A stretch of 64,000 bases of DNA, taken from the NCBI RefSeq assembly GCF_000226095.1, contig NC_016478.1, forward strand, positions 2,904,001-2,968,000, in the 5' to 3' direction. Below, piece by piece: positions 22,827 through 34,309 of the stretch. A program made the position numbers and the translations under genes. The notes beneath the pieces are model-generated. The model saw nothing but the letters and a program-made list of their open reading frames with translations. It was not told where the DNA came from and ran no database searches. This DNA is from Thermothelomyces thermophilus ATCC 42464. Taxonomy: Eukaryota > Ascomycota > Sordariomycetes > Sordariales > Chaetomiaceae. Position 1 is the stretch's first letter. Each line of letters begins with the position of its first letter.

Positions 22827-23891
22827 ATGGCTTCGGAAGCGTTCCGACCACAATGGGGCTGGCCATCTGGAGTGAATTCGCAGGCTAACCGCGAAGCGAC
22901 GACTCCGGCAGTCGATGAACAAACGCGCCGCGCTACCAGCTCGTCAACCCCCCCATCGTCCGGTCCCACGCCCACGCAGAGGCAGCGCCATCGTCACTAC
23001 AAGCCGCGAACCTGCCGCATCTGTCTCGAGGTTGTCTATCCCACGACGGTCATTGACGACTCGCTCGCGGGCCGGGTCTTCTCATCCAAGGCGCGCGTGC
23101 GCTATGTATCCGAGGACCCCGAGCTAGGCCGCCTCATGAGCCCGTGCAAATGCAAGGGCTCGCAGAAGTACGTCCACGAGGGGTGTCTGCGGGCCTGGAG
23201 GAACGCGGCGCCTCTATCCGACAGGAACTACTGGCGGTGCCCGACCTGCCAGTTCGAGTACCGCCTCGAGCGGCTGCGGTGGGGCCGATGGCTGTCCAGC
23301 AAGGTCCTCCGGGTCACCCTGACCGTGGCCATCTTGGTCTTCACCGTCTTCATCCTCGGATTCATTGCCGATCCCATCATTGGCTTCTGGGAAGATCCGT
23401 TTGGCAGCCTCGTCGGGGGCCTGCTGGACATTGACTTTGATTACGATGAGCCCGTCTTGCCGGACGAAGGGCCTGGGAGCTGGTCCCTCCACTTCTTGAA
23501 GGGGTTCCTCTCCCTCGGGCTTCTTGGCTTCCTCAAGACCATGTATTTTATGTCACCGTGGCACTGGTTCAACATACGGTTCGGTGGATACCGTCGACGG
23601 AGAGGTGCCGGAAGGGACAGGCTAGAACAGATCAACTGGGGCCTTGTTCTGGTTGGCGTACTGACGTTCTTGGGGGTGAGTATGGCTCCCTTACGGTTTC
23701 CCGCAATACGCTAACGAGTGTTGTAGGCAACGTGGAAGTTTGTGAACCATCTCATGGCCAAGACTCTTGAGAAGGCTAGCGACCGTGTCGTTGATGTCCA
23801 GGAAGATGACCCGGACGATGATGAAGCGGACGATGTTCCAGGTGCCGCCGCACCCGAGACAGCAACCAACGAGTCGAAAAAGGATAGGTAG
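22827..23891 (+). CDS. RING-CH (MARCH-type) membrane E3 ubiquitin ligase
   Basis: Two exons, 22827-23675 and 23727-23891, give 337 aa. A C4HC3 RING-CH finger spans residues about 63-145: CRICLE, then CKCKGSQKYVHEGCLRAW and WRCPTCQFEY. The stretch between the first Cys pair and CKCKG is longer than in animal MARCH proteins and contains a variable loop. After the finger come two hydrophobic segments, about VTLTVAILVFTVFILGFIA and a later one around INWGLVLVGVLTFLG, with a further possible one near FLKGFLSLGLLGFLKTMYF. The family transfers ubiquitin to membrane substrates, often at the ER or in endosomes; which one applies here is not visible. The tail is acidic (VQEDDPDDDEADD). ATG 22827 is chosen over the in-frame 22596 because upstream residues look non-coding. 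Confidence 0.88.
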
Positions 23892-25036
23892 AACGCTTGT
23901 CCGGTGTTATGTACTAATAGCAACCTCTTAAAATTTCGCCTTGTCTCAGCTTCGCCGAGTGCCCCATCATCACCATCACTGCGCACTCTTAAGTTGTCAC
24001 GGCTGCTCCTCCGTGTTGTGGCAACTAGTCTGTGTGCAGAGATCAAGCTTCGCTGCCGCCCTGAGAACGGGGCGTCTTGCCCTGCTCTCATCGGGGTTCG
24101 GCGCGAATGCGTGAATCAGTGCCTGCAATTGGGAGCTCTTTGGGGTCTCTCGAATCTGTCTCTGCTGCCCTGGCGTTTTTTGCCAGTTGTATCTGGATGG
24201 GTTGCTTGAAGGCTGGGTTCATACATGCCTAATTCAAGTCAAAGGTTATATAATTTGCATCTATGTATTGATATAATTTAACATGCCGCTGCTTCTTGAG
24301 CCGCCAATAGAGATTGGTTTCCGAATGTGTATCTTTAGCTCAGAATGTCTTCCTCAAAGCCACATGGCTATGGCCTAGATCAACTGGCCTGTTTATTTCT
24401 AACCATTTTCTCCTTGTTCTGGCGTCTGTTCGCGATGAAGCTCGATTCGGAGAGCAGCGGGTGTTCAGGGTTAGGGGTATAGTTACAACAAGCGATAAGC
24501 TTATCGGCAACCAATTTCCATCATCCGCACTGCTCAGCAAGCGCGATTCGACCGCGTTTGAGAGGAAGCCTCCCGTGATGATATCCCCTTCGCACGGCAA
24601 AGGCCATCTCTCATCTGCTGGGCGCTCGAGGTAGCCTGTCGACGAACCTGCCGAACAAACCTGTCCACTCCCGCCAATGCCTTGAGCGAACCCCTGTGCA
24701 ACCCGACCTGGAAATCTCTCCCAAGTCCCCCCTGACAAACGTGTCTGCCGGTCCACAGAGCCGTCCTATCAACCGATCGAGCGCACCCATCTTTGACCGA
24801 TCTTCCTCCCGAACCAAGATACTCCCGAAATTATCCATTCGCTCGAACTCGAACGAAATCAGAGTCATTATCCAACCTTTTGCTGTTCTCTGAAAGAGCG
24901 CTCCTCGATCAGCTCGCGAGCCTCTGCCCCCGTCACCGGTTTTCGACCGACGATCCACAAGCAGGTTGATCCCCGGCACAATTGGACTCGCAACTTGGGC
25001 CTAGGGAATCGCTCCCCGGGCCTCCCATTGCCCGCG
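23892..25036. other. Gene-free stretch upstream of the GT34 gene
   Basis: About 1.1 kb. It probably holds the RING-CH 3' region on the left and the long leader of the mannosyltransferase on the right. A telomere-like CAGGGTTAGGGG lies at 24467-24478. Open frames on both strands around 24340-24980 show no domain. Confidence 0.45.
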
Positions 25037-26124
25037 ATGCATTTCGCTCTCCCCCCGCGAAAGACATCGCGGCCTCCACCATACCTCCCGCGCACATCCC
25101 GCTTGCCCGGCCTCCGGAAAACACGCGCGAAACTCTTTGCGCTCGCAGGGCTCGTCTTCCTCACCTTTATCTACCTACTTACCCGGTCAGACAGTGGGTG
25201 GCATGCCGTGCCGTCACCCCGTGTACCCAAGGGCGACCCGCCCGTCGTGCTGGTGACGGTGCTAGATGCAAGCAGATACAACGGCGCGTATCTGGAAACG
25301 GTCAAGCGGAACAGGCTGCAGTATGCCGAGAAGCATGGTACGGCAATCAGCGGCAGCCGCGGGCTCTTGAAGGCGGGTATGCTGACGGGGCAGCACAGGC
25401 TACAAGACTCTCCTTGCCAAGATTGGCGACTACGACCTGGGAGGCTCACCGTTCTCCTGGGCGCGCGTGGTCGCCATGCTGGACGCACTAACCAAGTTTC
25501 CGGACGCTCGTTACATCTGGTTCCTTGATGCCAGCGGTTTCATTATGAACCCAAACATCAAGATCGAGGACGACATCATGCAGCCGGCGAAGCTCGACGA
25601 GATGATGAAGAGGGATCTCCCCGTCGTCCCGCCGGACAGCATCATTAAGACGTTTAGCCACCTAAAGGGCCAGGACGTGGACCTGGTGCTCACGCAGGAT
25701 AAGGAGGGTTTGACGTCGAGCAGCGTGATCTTGCGCAACGGCGAGTGGGCACGCTTCTTCCTCCAAACCTGGTTTGGTCCGCTGTATCGAAGCTACGCCT
25801 TTCAGAAGGCCGAGACGCATGCCTTGGTACGCTCTTCGATTTTTTTTTCCCGGTTTTCATTCTCCACTTCCTTTCCCGGGCACATTTGCTAATCAGCGCT
25901 TTCAGGAACACATTGTGCAGTGGCACCCCACTATCCTTTCTCGGCTGGCAATCGTAGACCAGCGCGTCCTCAACTCCTACGTCAAGGGCAAACAGGAGGA
26001 GCTATACAGAGATGGCGACTTTGTCATCGGCTTTCCCGATTGCGCCGACTCCGGGCCAGAGGCATGCGAGTCCCAATCCCGGCCGTTTGTGCAGGCGTGG
26101 CAGAATGCGTTTGCGAGCACATGA
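25037..26124 (+). CDS. GT34 glycosyltransferase, Mnn10/Mnn11 type
   Basis: Exons 25037-25337, 25399-25826 and 25906-26124 give 315 aa. This is a type II Golgi membrane protein of the GMA12/MNN10 family (glycosyltransferase family 34): a basic cytosolic start, one membrane anchor (KLFALAGLVFLTFIYLL), then the catalytic domain. Conserved blocks are PPVVLVTVLDASRYNGAYLE, YAEKHGYKTLLAKIGDYDL, SWARVVAMLDALTKFPDARY and WFLDASGFIMNPNI. The late blocks are WHPTILSRLAIVDQRVLNSY and DGDFVIGFPDC. In yeast, Mnn10 and Mnn11 are subunits of an alpha-1,6-mannosyltransferase that extends N-glycan outer chains. The usual DxD metal-binding position reads D-A-S here. At exon 3 an alternative acceptor nine bases upstream would add Arg-Phe-Gln. 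Confidence 0.88.
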
Positions 26125-27167
26125 GAGGACGGGATTTCAGTGGGTAATGGCTCCGAAGGGTGGCTTTCGCGCGCCTCTGACAGCGTGGACTAGCTCTCGA
26201 CTGCAACTAGTCCGCGGCTTGGAACTTTTGTGATATTATGACTCCGGCGTTGGAGGGTTTGCGACACGGGACGGGTGGCTGGTTAGCCCTGGAAAACACA
26301 GGAGCAACAAGCATTGATTTGGAAGAGGGCATGACAAAGGAGTTGTTGGGTAGTTTGATGCCGTTAATCTTAAGCCTTCTTGCTTCTACCGAGATGGTGA
26401 GGAGATAGTCCGTGTAATGGACTCATACGCTGCACGCAAAAGGAGCATATCCAGGCCTATCTTGGGCATTCGGAATCACCTTCGATACACTCCGTACTCA
26501 GACTTGGAATGCCGCTGACCAAACGCATCTCAAGCCAATGCGCTATCACGGGGAGCCGTAGTGTACCAGACATTGTCGGGAGCTAGTAATTGACAGTACA
26601 GTTAGGGACAGGGTTTCTCCACGATTACAGCGTCCGATGAGGTCACACCACGGAGAGACAACACCAAATTTGCACCTATGTCCGAATCACACTGCACTAG
26701 CGTAGGCAGCCTTGTTGTGGATGGAAGGTAGAACAGACTCGGCTATACTCCGTACGAGTACTTTGTAAGTGTGGTGCCAGAGTAGACTGCCCGCCCGTTC
26801 TGCCAATGAAAAGCCAGGTGCGCTCCGGCGATAGGTCGAATGGCCAAAAACGAGACCCCGGAATGCCTTTTGGCATGTGAAGCTCGGATAGCGGCATGAT
26901 TAGCGGGGCCATGACATGCATTAACAGGGCAATGTCCCCCCAAACGGCAGCCGCGGAGAGCCGACAGGGTGTGGGGGCCCAGAACGCCTGCAACATGCAA
27001 AAAGGCCGGGGTACGCTCCGCTCTAAGCCCTGATCCTTGATGGGAAAGAGCCGAGCTCCATTGACAATCGTCTTCCCGCAGCTCCCGAAACCGTCTTCCA
27101 GGTTCTGCGGAAGTTGTTGCGCGTGGCGGCCCTCGACCGTTTTCCGACCGCTCCTGGAGTCGCAAAG
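26125..27167. other. Gene-free stretch upstream of S1P lyase
   Basis: About 1 kb. Two TACTCCGTA-type motifs lie near 26489 and 26744. Short frames on the minus strand (26697-27165) have no domain. The right end is the probable leader of the S1P lyase gene. Confidence 0.45.
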
Positions 27168-29094
27168 ATGCCCGGAACGTCGCGCTTACCCGTCAGCCTG
27201 CGAGAGGGTTTCAATACCGTCCGGAGGAGATCTCGGGCGGGCTGGGACCCGTCGCTGATGCTCAATCTGGACCTGTCAGTGGCTGCCCGTTCTTAACGCT
27301 GCAACTCTTCCCGTCCCGTTCCGTCCCTGACCACACCCCAAAAACTCGCACTCGGCCGCAGCCGTTTGGGCCTTTTCACTTCCGACAGAGCCAACTGGTC
27401 ATAGAAGATGTAGTTATCACTAACTTGCCATCGATTCAGAATCCGCAACATCGTCTTCTTCCTCTTCCTCCTGCGATGGACCCGCCGCGCGCTGTGGAAG
27501 CTCAAGGGCCGCGGGCTGCTCGGCACGCTGGCTGAGTTGTACGCCGACGCGCGCCGCGCCTTGTACGGCTTGTTTCTGCGGATGCCGGGCGTGCGCACCC
27601 AGGTGCGCAAGCAGGTCGATGAGGCTCTCTCCAAGCTGCAGACCAAGATGGTGCCCGCCAACGCGACCCGCTACCTGACGCTGCCCAAGGAGGGCTGGGC
27701 CGAGGACGCCGTGCGCAAGGAGCTCGAGGCTCTCGCCACCATGGACCACACGCGCTGGGAGGACGGCTACGTCTCGGGCGCCGTGTACCATGGCGAGGAC
27801 GACCTGCTGAAGCTCCAGACCGAGGCGTATGGGAAGTTTACCGTGGCGAACCCGATCCACCCAGATGTGTTCCCCGGTGTGAGGAAGATGGAGGCAGAGG
27901 TGGTCGCCATGGTCCTGAGCCTGTTCAATGCGCCCCCGGGTGCTGCAGGCGTGAGCACGAGCGGCGGAACCGAGAGTATTCTGATGGCTTGCCTCAGCGC
28001 GAGGCAGAAGGCATACGTCGAGCGGGGTGTCACGGAGCCGGAAATGTAAGATATACACCCTCCTTTGGCCCCTCTCCCTCTTTTCATTGCTAACCGTCCC
28101 CAGGATCCTCCCCGAGACGGCCCACACGGCCTTCCGCAAAGCAGGCGAGTACTTCAAGATCAAGATCCACGTCGTGGCCTGCCCTGCACCGAGCTACCAA
28201 GTCGACGTTAAGCGCGTCGCCCGCCTCATCAACAGCAACACCATCCTCCTCGTCGGCTCGGCTCCCAACTTCCCGCACGGCATCATCGACGACATCTCGG
28301 CGCTCTCCAAGCTCGCACTTAAGAAGCGCCTCCCGCTGCACGTCGACTGCTGCCTGGGCTCCTTCCTCGTCCCCTTCCTCGACAAGGCCGGCTTCGAGAC
28401 GGTCCCCTTCGACTTCCGCCTCAAGGGCGTCACCTCCATCAGCTGCGATACTCACAAGTACGGCTTCGCGCCAAAGGGAAACAGCACCGTCCTCTACCGC
28501 ACCCAAGCCCTGCGCGCCTACCAGTACTTTGTCGACCCATCGTGGTCCGGTGGCGTCTACGCCTCTCCGGGCATGGCCGGATCGCGGCCGGGCGCGCTCA
28601 TCGCCGGCTGCTGGGCCAGTCTGGTGTCGGTCGGCGAGGCGGGCTACCTCGAGTCCTGCAAGCAGATTGTCGGCACCGCCAAGAAGCTCCTCAACCACAT
28701 CAACACCTCTCCCGCCCTTTCCGCCGAGCTCGAGGTCCTCGGCAACCCGCTGGTCTCGGTCATCGCCTTCCGCTCGCGCAACCTCAACATCTACGACATC
28801 GCCGACGGTATGACGGCGCGCGGCTGGCACCTCAACGCCCTGCAGAACCCACCCGCCATCCACGTCGCCCTCACTCTGCCCATCGTCAAGGTCTGGGAGC
28901 GCCTGGCTGCCGACCTCGAGGCCGTCGTCGAAGCGGAGCGCGAGAAGGAGCGCGCGCGCCTCGTCGAAGGCAAGAAGGTCCAGAGCGGGGGCGGGGATAC
29001 CGCGGCGCTGTACGGCGTCGCCGGGTCGTTGCCGAACAAAAGCGTCGTGGTGGACATGGCGAAGGGTTTCTTGGACCTGTTGTATAAGGCATAG
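27168..29094 (+). CDS. DPL1: Sphingosine-1-phosphate lyase
   Basis: Exons 27168-27274, 27440-28045 and 28104-29094 give 567 aa, the usual length. The enzyme is an ER membrane protein that uses pyridoxal phosphate to cleave phosphorylated long-chain bases into a fatty aldehyde and phosphoethanolamine, the exit step of sphingolipid breakdown. A single N-terminal membrane segment (IRNIVFFLFLLRW) spans the first splice junction. The fold-type I PLP domain shows HPDVFPGVRKMEAEVVAM, GVSTSGGTESILMACLSAR, the Asp in LPLHVDCCLGSFLVPF, and SCDTHKYGFAPKG, whose Lys is the PLP-binding residue. DPSWSGGVYASPGMAGSRPG also matches the family. Intron 1 has a weak donor (GTCAGT) that is the only one giving a clean phase. 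The gene is tail to tail with the pyruvate dehydrogenase kinase gene. Confidence 0.93.
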
Positions 29095-30140
29095 TCTCTC
29101 TCTGTGCCGCTTCGGCGCCCGGTTTGGGCTGAGCGGAATATATGTATGCATGGATGGATGAGTGGATGAACCGACGACTCGATGGATGGCCTGAATGGAT
29201 GGGTGACTACGCTTATCTCTTGCATAACTCAGTCAAAGGGGAGAAAGGGAGGCTTATGTGGTGATTTAGAATAACCTAAGCAAACAGCGCGTAGTGTCAT
29301 TGACAGGTAAAAAAAATTAAGGTAATACATACACTGAAGCGTTGGCTTAGATACATACATACTTGTTCAACAACACGGTGGTGCCCCGTGTATGTATGTA
29401 CAAGTAAAATGTCCCTCAAATACTTCCCTTCGTCTTCTCATTCTAGCCTCCACCTTCCCCCCAACTACAAAAGTCATCATCAATCATCCTGCAAATCCCA
29501 TCACGGCGACGTCAAATATCCTACTGTATTCCTACAACCGATGGGACGAGAAGCAGCGAAGCGACGACCGGTCTATCCCCTCCAACACAAGGTTGAGTCA
29601 GACGAGAGCCCGCCCACCCCTGTTCCCATCCTATTGAAAAGCGCCGTGTTCACATGCAGAATTTTTTTTTTAGGTCGTGCCGACATCAATCAGTGTATGT
29701 CCATCCATAACCCCAGAATCAGCCGATCTACTAGAAGTTCAAACGGGTTGGGGGGAAAAAAAATTGGTTGGGCATGCGGTTCTTTGACCGAGAAAGGCTC
29801 TGCCAGCCAAGTCCGTCCGACCCAACCTTTTTCATAACATCTCGCCAATCGTGTGTGTAAGCAGCAGCGGTAGCAGCGGTAAGCAGTAGCAAGAACTCTT
29901 GTCTCAAAGCTCACTATCACTGCCACGAGCCGGGTAATAAGACTGCTGCTGCTGGCGGTGGGTAGCCTCGCCCTCCGACGGCGACGATCCGAAAATGGCC
30001 TCGACGTCGCCGACCTGCCTGCGCTCGGGGATCTCGAGCGGGGCCGGGTTCTTGAGGCGCTTGCGCATCAGGTATCGCATTGGCAGCGTCAATCCTCGGG
30101 GCGATGCAGACGTACCAGTCCCCCTCATGACTGCGAATTC
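29095..30140. other. Convergent intergenic stretch, S1P lyase / PDH kinase
   Basis: About 1 kb of shared 3' region. It contains a degenerate GGATG-type tandem repeat at about 29148-29202, TACATAC stretches near 29325-29365 and 29390-29400, and short T and A runs. Open frames on both strands have no domain. Confidence 0.45.
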
Positions 30141-31687
30141 CTATTGCAGCGGCTCCGACGAGCTTGATAGGCGGTTCAGATGGAGGTAGACGTCCGTGCC
30201 GTAGCTGAGAGAGGGGTTGTAAAGTCAGCAAAGAGAAATGAACGAAACAGGGAACTGAGTTGGTGGGGAAGGGGGGAAGGGGGGTGTGCGCGCATACCCT
30301 TCCATGCTGATGAGCTTCAAATCACCACCGAAATACCTCGCGTACAGGCGTGATATGGGGAGGCCGTAGCCGAACCCGGCCATGGGCGCCTTGAAATCGC
30401 TCTTGTCAAAGTCCGGGTCAAGGTTCGGCGTCCGGTCGACGGTGGTGTACATGTAGGTCCAGACCAGCGGGATGGCGCTCCGCGGGATGCCGCCGCCCTC
30501 GTCCGAGATCTTGATCGTGATGTCCTCCTTGCCCTCGGCCACGATCACCTTGGTGACGGGAAACTCTTGTTTATCTTGGCCGTGCGTCTCGACGACGGCG
30601 CGCAGCGAGTTCTTGAGCGTCTCGAAGAGCATGTGCGACAGGTGACCTGGCACATACATGAAGTTGAGGTTTGGATCGCACACGAGCTGGATCTTGGGCG
30701 CCTCAAACAAGCCGTAGTGGTCCTCGCAGACGAAGCGCGCGTTCTCGATGGCCTCCTGGGCCAGATCCCTGACGTACGTCTTGGTGCAGATGATGCCGAC
30801 ATAGGACGGATCGCGGTGGTGGCTCTGGTCCGTCAGAGCAATGTGCTGGCCGATGAGCATACGTATTCCAATGCGAGACATGTAGAAGCGGTCCAGGAAG
30901 GACTGTATGTTGTTGTCGATCTGCATCCGTTGCCGTTTGCGTTTGTACTCGAGGATGCCCTGTGCCATGGTGGTGACGACGCTGTCGTGTCTCCGCTTGA
31001 CTCGGCGCAGCGTTTGAGCGAACTTCTGGTTGTACAGCTGCAGCTCGGGCGGCCAGTCGCCCGTGTCGTCCACCATTGCAAAATACCTCCTCGTCGCGGC
31101 GAACTTGTTCTTGCCGTTGCCGTTGCCGTTGAACGAGTTGTACTGTCCCTCTTCGATGCTCGGGTTCGGTGTTGCCTCACTCAGCCATGAAGTGCCCTTT
31201 CCTGCGTTCCTCGAGGGCCTCATCAATCTCTCCCGCACGTCTTTGCTGAGCTCTGGTCTGGGTAGCGAGGTGATTTCCTGTATAGGAAAGCTTTTGGTGA
31301 GTCATACAATCCCCGGCGGAGCGAGAGCGGCAGAGCACCGGGTGTCATACCTCGAACGACTGCGCATACCAATCGGCCACCTTCTTCACCGACGGCATCT
31401 CATTCAGGCCATCCGGAAGCGTCTCGAGCTCTTGGACGCGATGGGCGAGCCGGATGGGCAGCTCCTCGGCGAGGAACTGCGAGGCGCGGAACAGGGTCCC
31501 TTGCAGGCCAACGTCAGAATCAGAGCCTGGACGCCGTCAAAAGATGCAGAACGGAGCAAGGGGCCGGCTCACCAGCAGACGGCTTCTCGCCGAACTGGAC
31601 CATCTGGCGCAGGCTCACGCCGGTCGCTGGGAAGCTGGCATAGTGCCGGATGGTCTCCATCAGGCGCTCGCTCTTTTTCCACGACAT
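30141..31687 (-). CDS. Mitochondrial pyruvate dehydrogenase (or branched-chain) kinase
   Basis: Exons 31687-31573, 31526-31351, 31277-30298 and 30204-30141 give 444 aa. This is a PDK/BCKDK-family protein kinase: an N-terminal helical lipoyl-binding domain followed by a GHKL (histidine-kinase-like) ATPase domain that phosphorylates and inactivates mitochondrial E1. The N-box reads LFETLKNSLRAVVE, the G1 box ISDEGGGIPRS and the G2 region GFGYGLPISRLYARYFGGDL. The C-terminus is GYGTDVYLHLNRL across the last intron. The start MSWKKSERLMETIRHYASFP matches the family's first helix (YAxFPATGVSLRQMVQFG), so no long transit peptide is predicted. An Asn/Gly-rich insert (SFNGNGNGKNKFAATRRYF) interrupts the helical domain at about residues 127-150. 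Which E1 is the substrate cannot be decided from sequence. Confidence 0.9.
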
Positions 31688-34309
31688 GTTGGCGGCTCAG
31701 GTTGCGCCAATGGTACACGGTGGATGATGCTCTGGTCGTGCGGCGTGCAGCATGGGAGCAGAAAGGGCGCGCTTTCGGTTGCTGTGTTGGAAGTGCCGGC
31801 TACCGCTGGGCGCGTCGGATCAGGGCCCGGGCGTAGTCGGGCGTGGAGTCGAGGACGGGCGTCCGGGTGTTGCGGCTAAGCCGAGGCAAGCGGAATGGAG
31901 ATCTGAGCACCGTCCAATGACGCAAGCGGGGAGGACGGTACTGGCCAAGCGGTAGAGCAATGCAGTAGGTTATTCGGTAGTTTTAAACTGCTGCAATCCC
32001 GCAATGGCTCGCAAAATCCGGCATCTGCGTCAGCATAGGAACAAGACGGGACCGGCCGTTCTCAAGTGTTGTGGACGAGGAAAAGAGGTCGCCCGGGCGG
32101 GGCAACGGAAGCTCAAGTTTAAACTTGGAACGTCGGCATTGCGGGTGCGTCAGATGCTCGTGTGTTTTGCCGCTGGAGCTCTCTGGGTTGGCTGCGGTGA
32201 CTCGGCCCCCGGCTGTCCCTCGCTTCCTAGTGGCATGTAAGGTACCTGAAATACTATGTACGTAACTACGGTTTACACTAGGTACCGTACGCTACTTGTA
32301 TGCACGGAGTACACTAGAATGGAGTGCGTGCAAAGGAGCTGGTCCGGGCGTCAATATAGTGCGTCTACACTATTGGTAGGAATCTCGTACCAGAAGCAGG
32401 GGGTTGTGCACGCGAGAGTCTGAAGCAACTATCTCACCTGCACCAAGGCTGGGGTAGCACTTTTTTGCACTCTATACTCAGATATATCACACATAACACT
32501 GACATACCTTTTATAGCGTAAGGTAGGTAGTTAAACGTATATAAGGAAACTGATTGTATATAGAAGGGTCGCCTTTGGTGGCGCTTGAATATGACGGAAT
32601 ACTCGTATTCCGTATAGTATCGCTACATGCACGGAGGTACCTGAAATATGCCCCACAGCGGGGAAAGCAGTTCCAAAGGTTAGCTGTAGGTAAGTACCTT
32701 GGTGTTTTAAGTAACTGCGGATTACTCCGAGTGTCATGCAAGACGGAAAAATTCGTACCGTGTGTAATCCGTGTACAACCGAGACCTTCCGGCCGTTCAC
32801 CCAAGATCTGCAGGCCGCTGGACATCGTTCGATACGATGCTTAAACGTTCGGTGGAATCAGTAGTTTAAGCATTCATGTGCCTCTCAGAGAGGTTTCCAA
32901 AGCAAAATCAACGCGTTGAATCCCATCGTACCACGGATAGGAATAAGTAGCTCGCTGGTAACAAACCAGGCTCTGCCCTTTTTGTATGTGCTATACAGTA
33001 CATGCACTATGTGAATGGACCAATCCTTGCTGATTCGTTACTCAGCGGAGTGCCAAAGGTTTCGCCGCTTTCGACCCTGAAGAGAAGCAGAAGGGCGGGA
33101 AACAAGCGGAGGAAAGAAAAAGGGACAGGAGACATGTATGGGTAAGAAACGATCAGAGCCAACAAACCGGGTCCTGGAGGAAAAAGTAGGGCAAGCGGCA
33201 TCCTCTTACCAAGCTCCTCATCAAGGCTAAGTACTCCATGGTGTAAGTACTGACATAGTCCCCCAGCGCCAGTGTTGGGGCTTTCTATGGCCGACTAGCA
33301 TCTCTAAACCATCCGTCTACCAATGTGCCAGGACCTGGGCTACTCTTAGTTATTCTTTTGCTTGGCGAATTCTCCACAATCGCTACTGCGTAGTGAAAGT
33401 GACTCAAGATGCGATATCTGCATTGTTAGGTAGGTTCTGCTCGTCAATGCTAACCCCACTTAATAACTCGTCAAAGCAGAGAAAGCAGTAACCCCGTCCC
33501 GTAGCTGCGGCTAGAAGGTCGTTTCGTTCTTTATAATCGGCCACTCGCCGAACACATCATACCGAGACGCATCACACGCGGGGCATGCAGGTGGGTGACA
33601 ACGGGAATGCACTACAGCGTATAGCACATCTCCCACGCGTTCATCACATCTACCCCGTTATACGATCCGGAGCCCGTCAGCGGGTGACTGCCAAGTGGAC
33701 GGATCTCGGCTGTCAACTCGTCACTCTCGGGGGTTGTGCGACAGAATCGTCGGCAGAAAGGGCGTCGCACATTGTCCGGTTGCATCTGGCCGTCGGAGCG
33801 GTGCGCGTGAAATGGGCGGTAGGTGATGGGAGAGAAGATGGCATGTGCGGTGCGGACTTGGTGGCCTCGATTGAGAAAGGCGAGAAGATATGCGCGTCAC
33901 AGTGTTCCCACTTTGATTCAACAAGTTGCCATGGATGCCTGAGAGTCATCAGACTTACACAGAAGGCGACGATGGCAAGCGTCTGCCTCGACAGGAATCC
34001 AGGCACCTACCTAACCTTGATCTTGAGGCCTGCCATCACCCGCCCTCTCATGTGCGAGGCAACCGCGTAGCGGTTGGTTGCGGGCCTCACTGTCGATTGC
34101 AGCCCAACCCAATCAAAAATCGGTCAACAGTGCTGCTTCGGTGACAATCACCGAACGATTTAAACAATATGTAAACCGCGACAGGATCTCAAAGAAAATT
34201 TGGATTTATTCACTGCATAGGTTCAGCGACTATTGAAGCAAGCTTGGCCCCGCACGTCGTACTAGGTCTGGATCTCCCTCAAGCGCCGACACCGAATGGC
34301 AGCCGCGTC
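31688..34309. other. Gene-free stretch upstream of Dicer-like 2
   Basis: About 2.6 kb between divergent genes. The stretch 32240-33000 is AT-richer and contains several TACGGAGTA / ATTCCGTA-type motifs (for example 32305-32313 and around 32595-32612). One 161-codon plus-strand frame (33585-34070) has no recognisable domain and I do not call it. The in-frame extension of the Dicer frame back to 34244 has no ATG before 34310. Confidence 0.45.

Noticed and set aside
28090-29151. 353-codon minus-strand open frame opposite S1P lyase
   Set aside because: Antisense shadow of codon bias; the S1P lyase frame has all PLP-enzyme motifs.
33585-34070. 161-codon plus-strand open frame upstream of Dicer-like 2
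   Set aside because: It starts with ATG but shows no domain, no codon bias like the neighbours and no splice partners; might be an orphan gene but cannot be supported.
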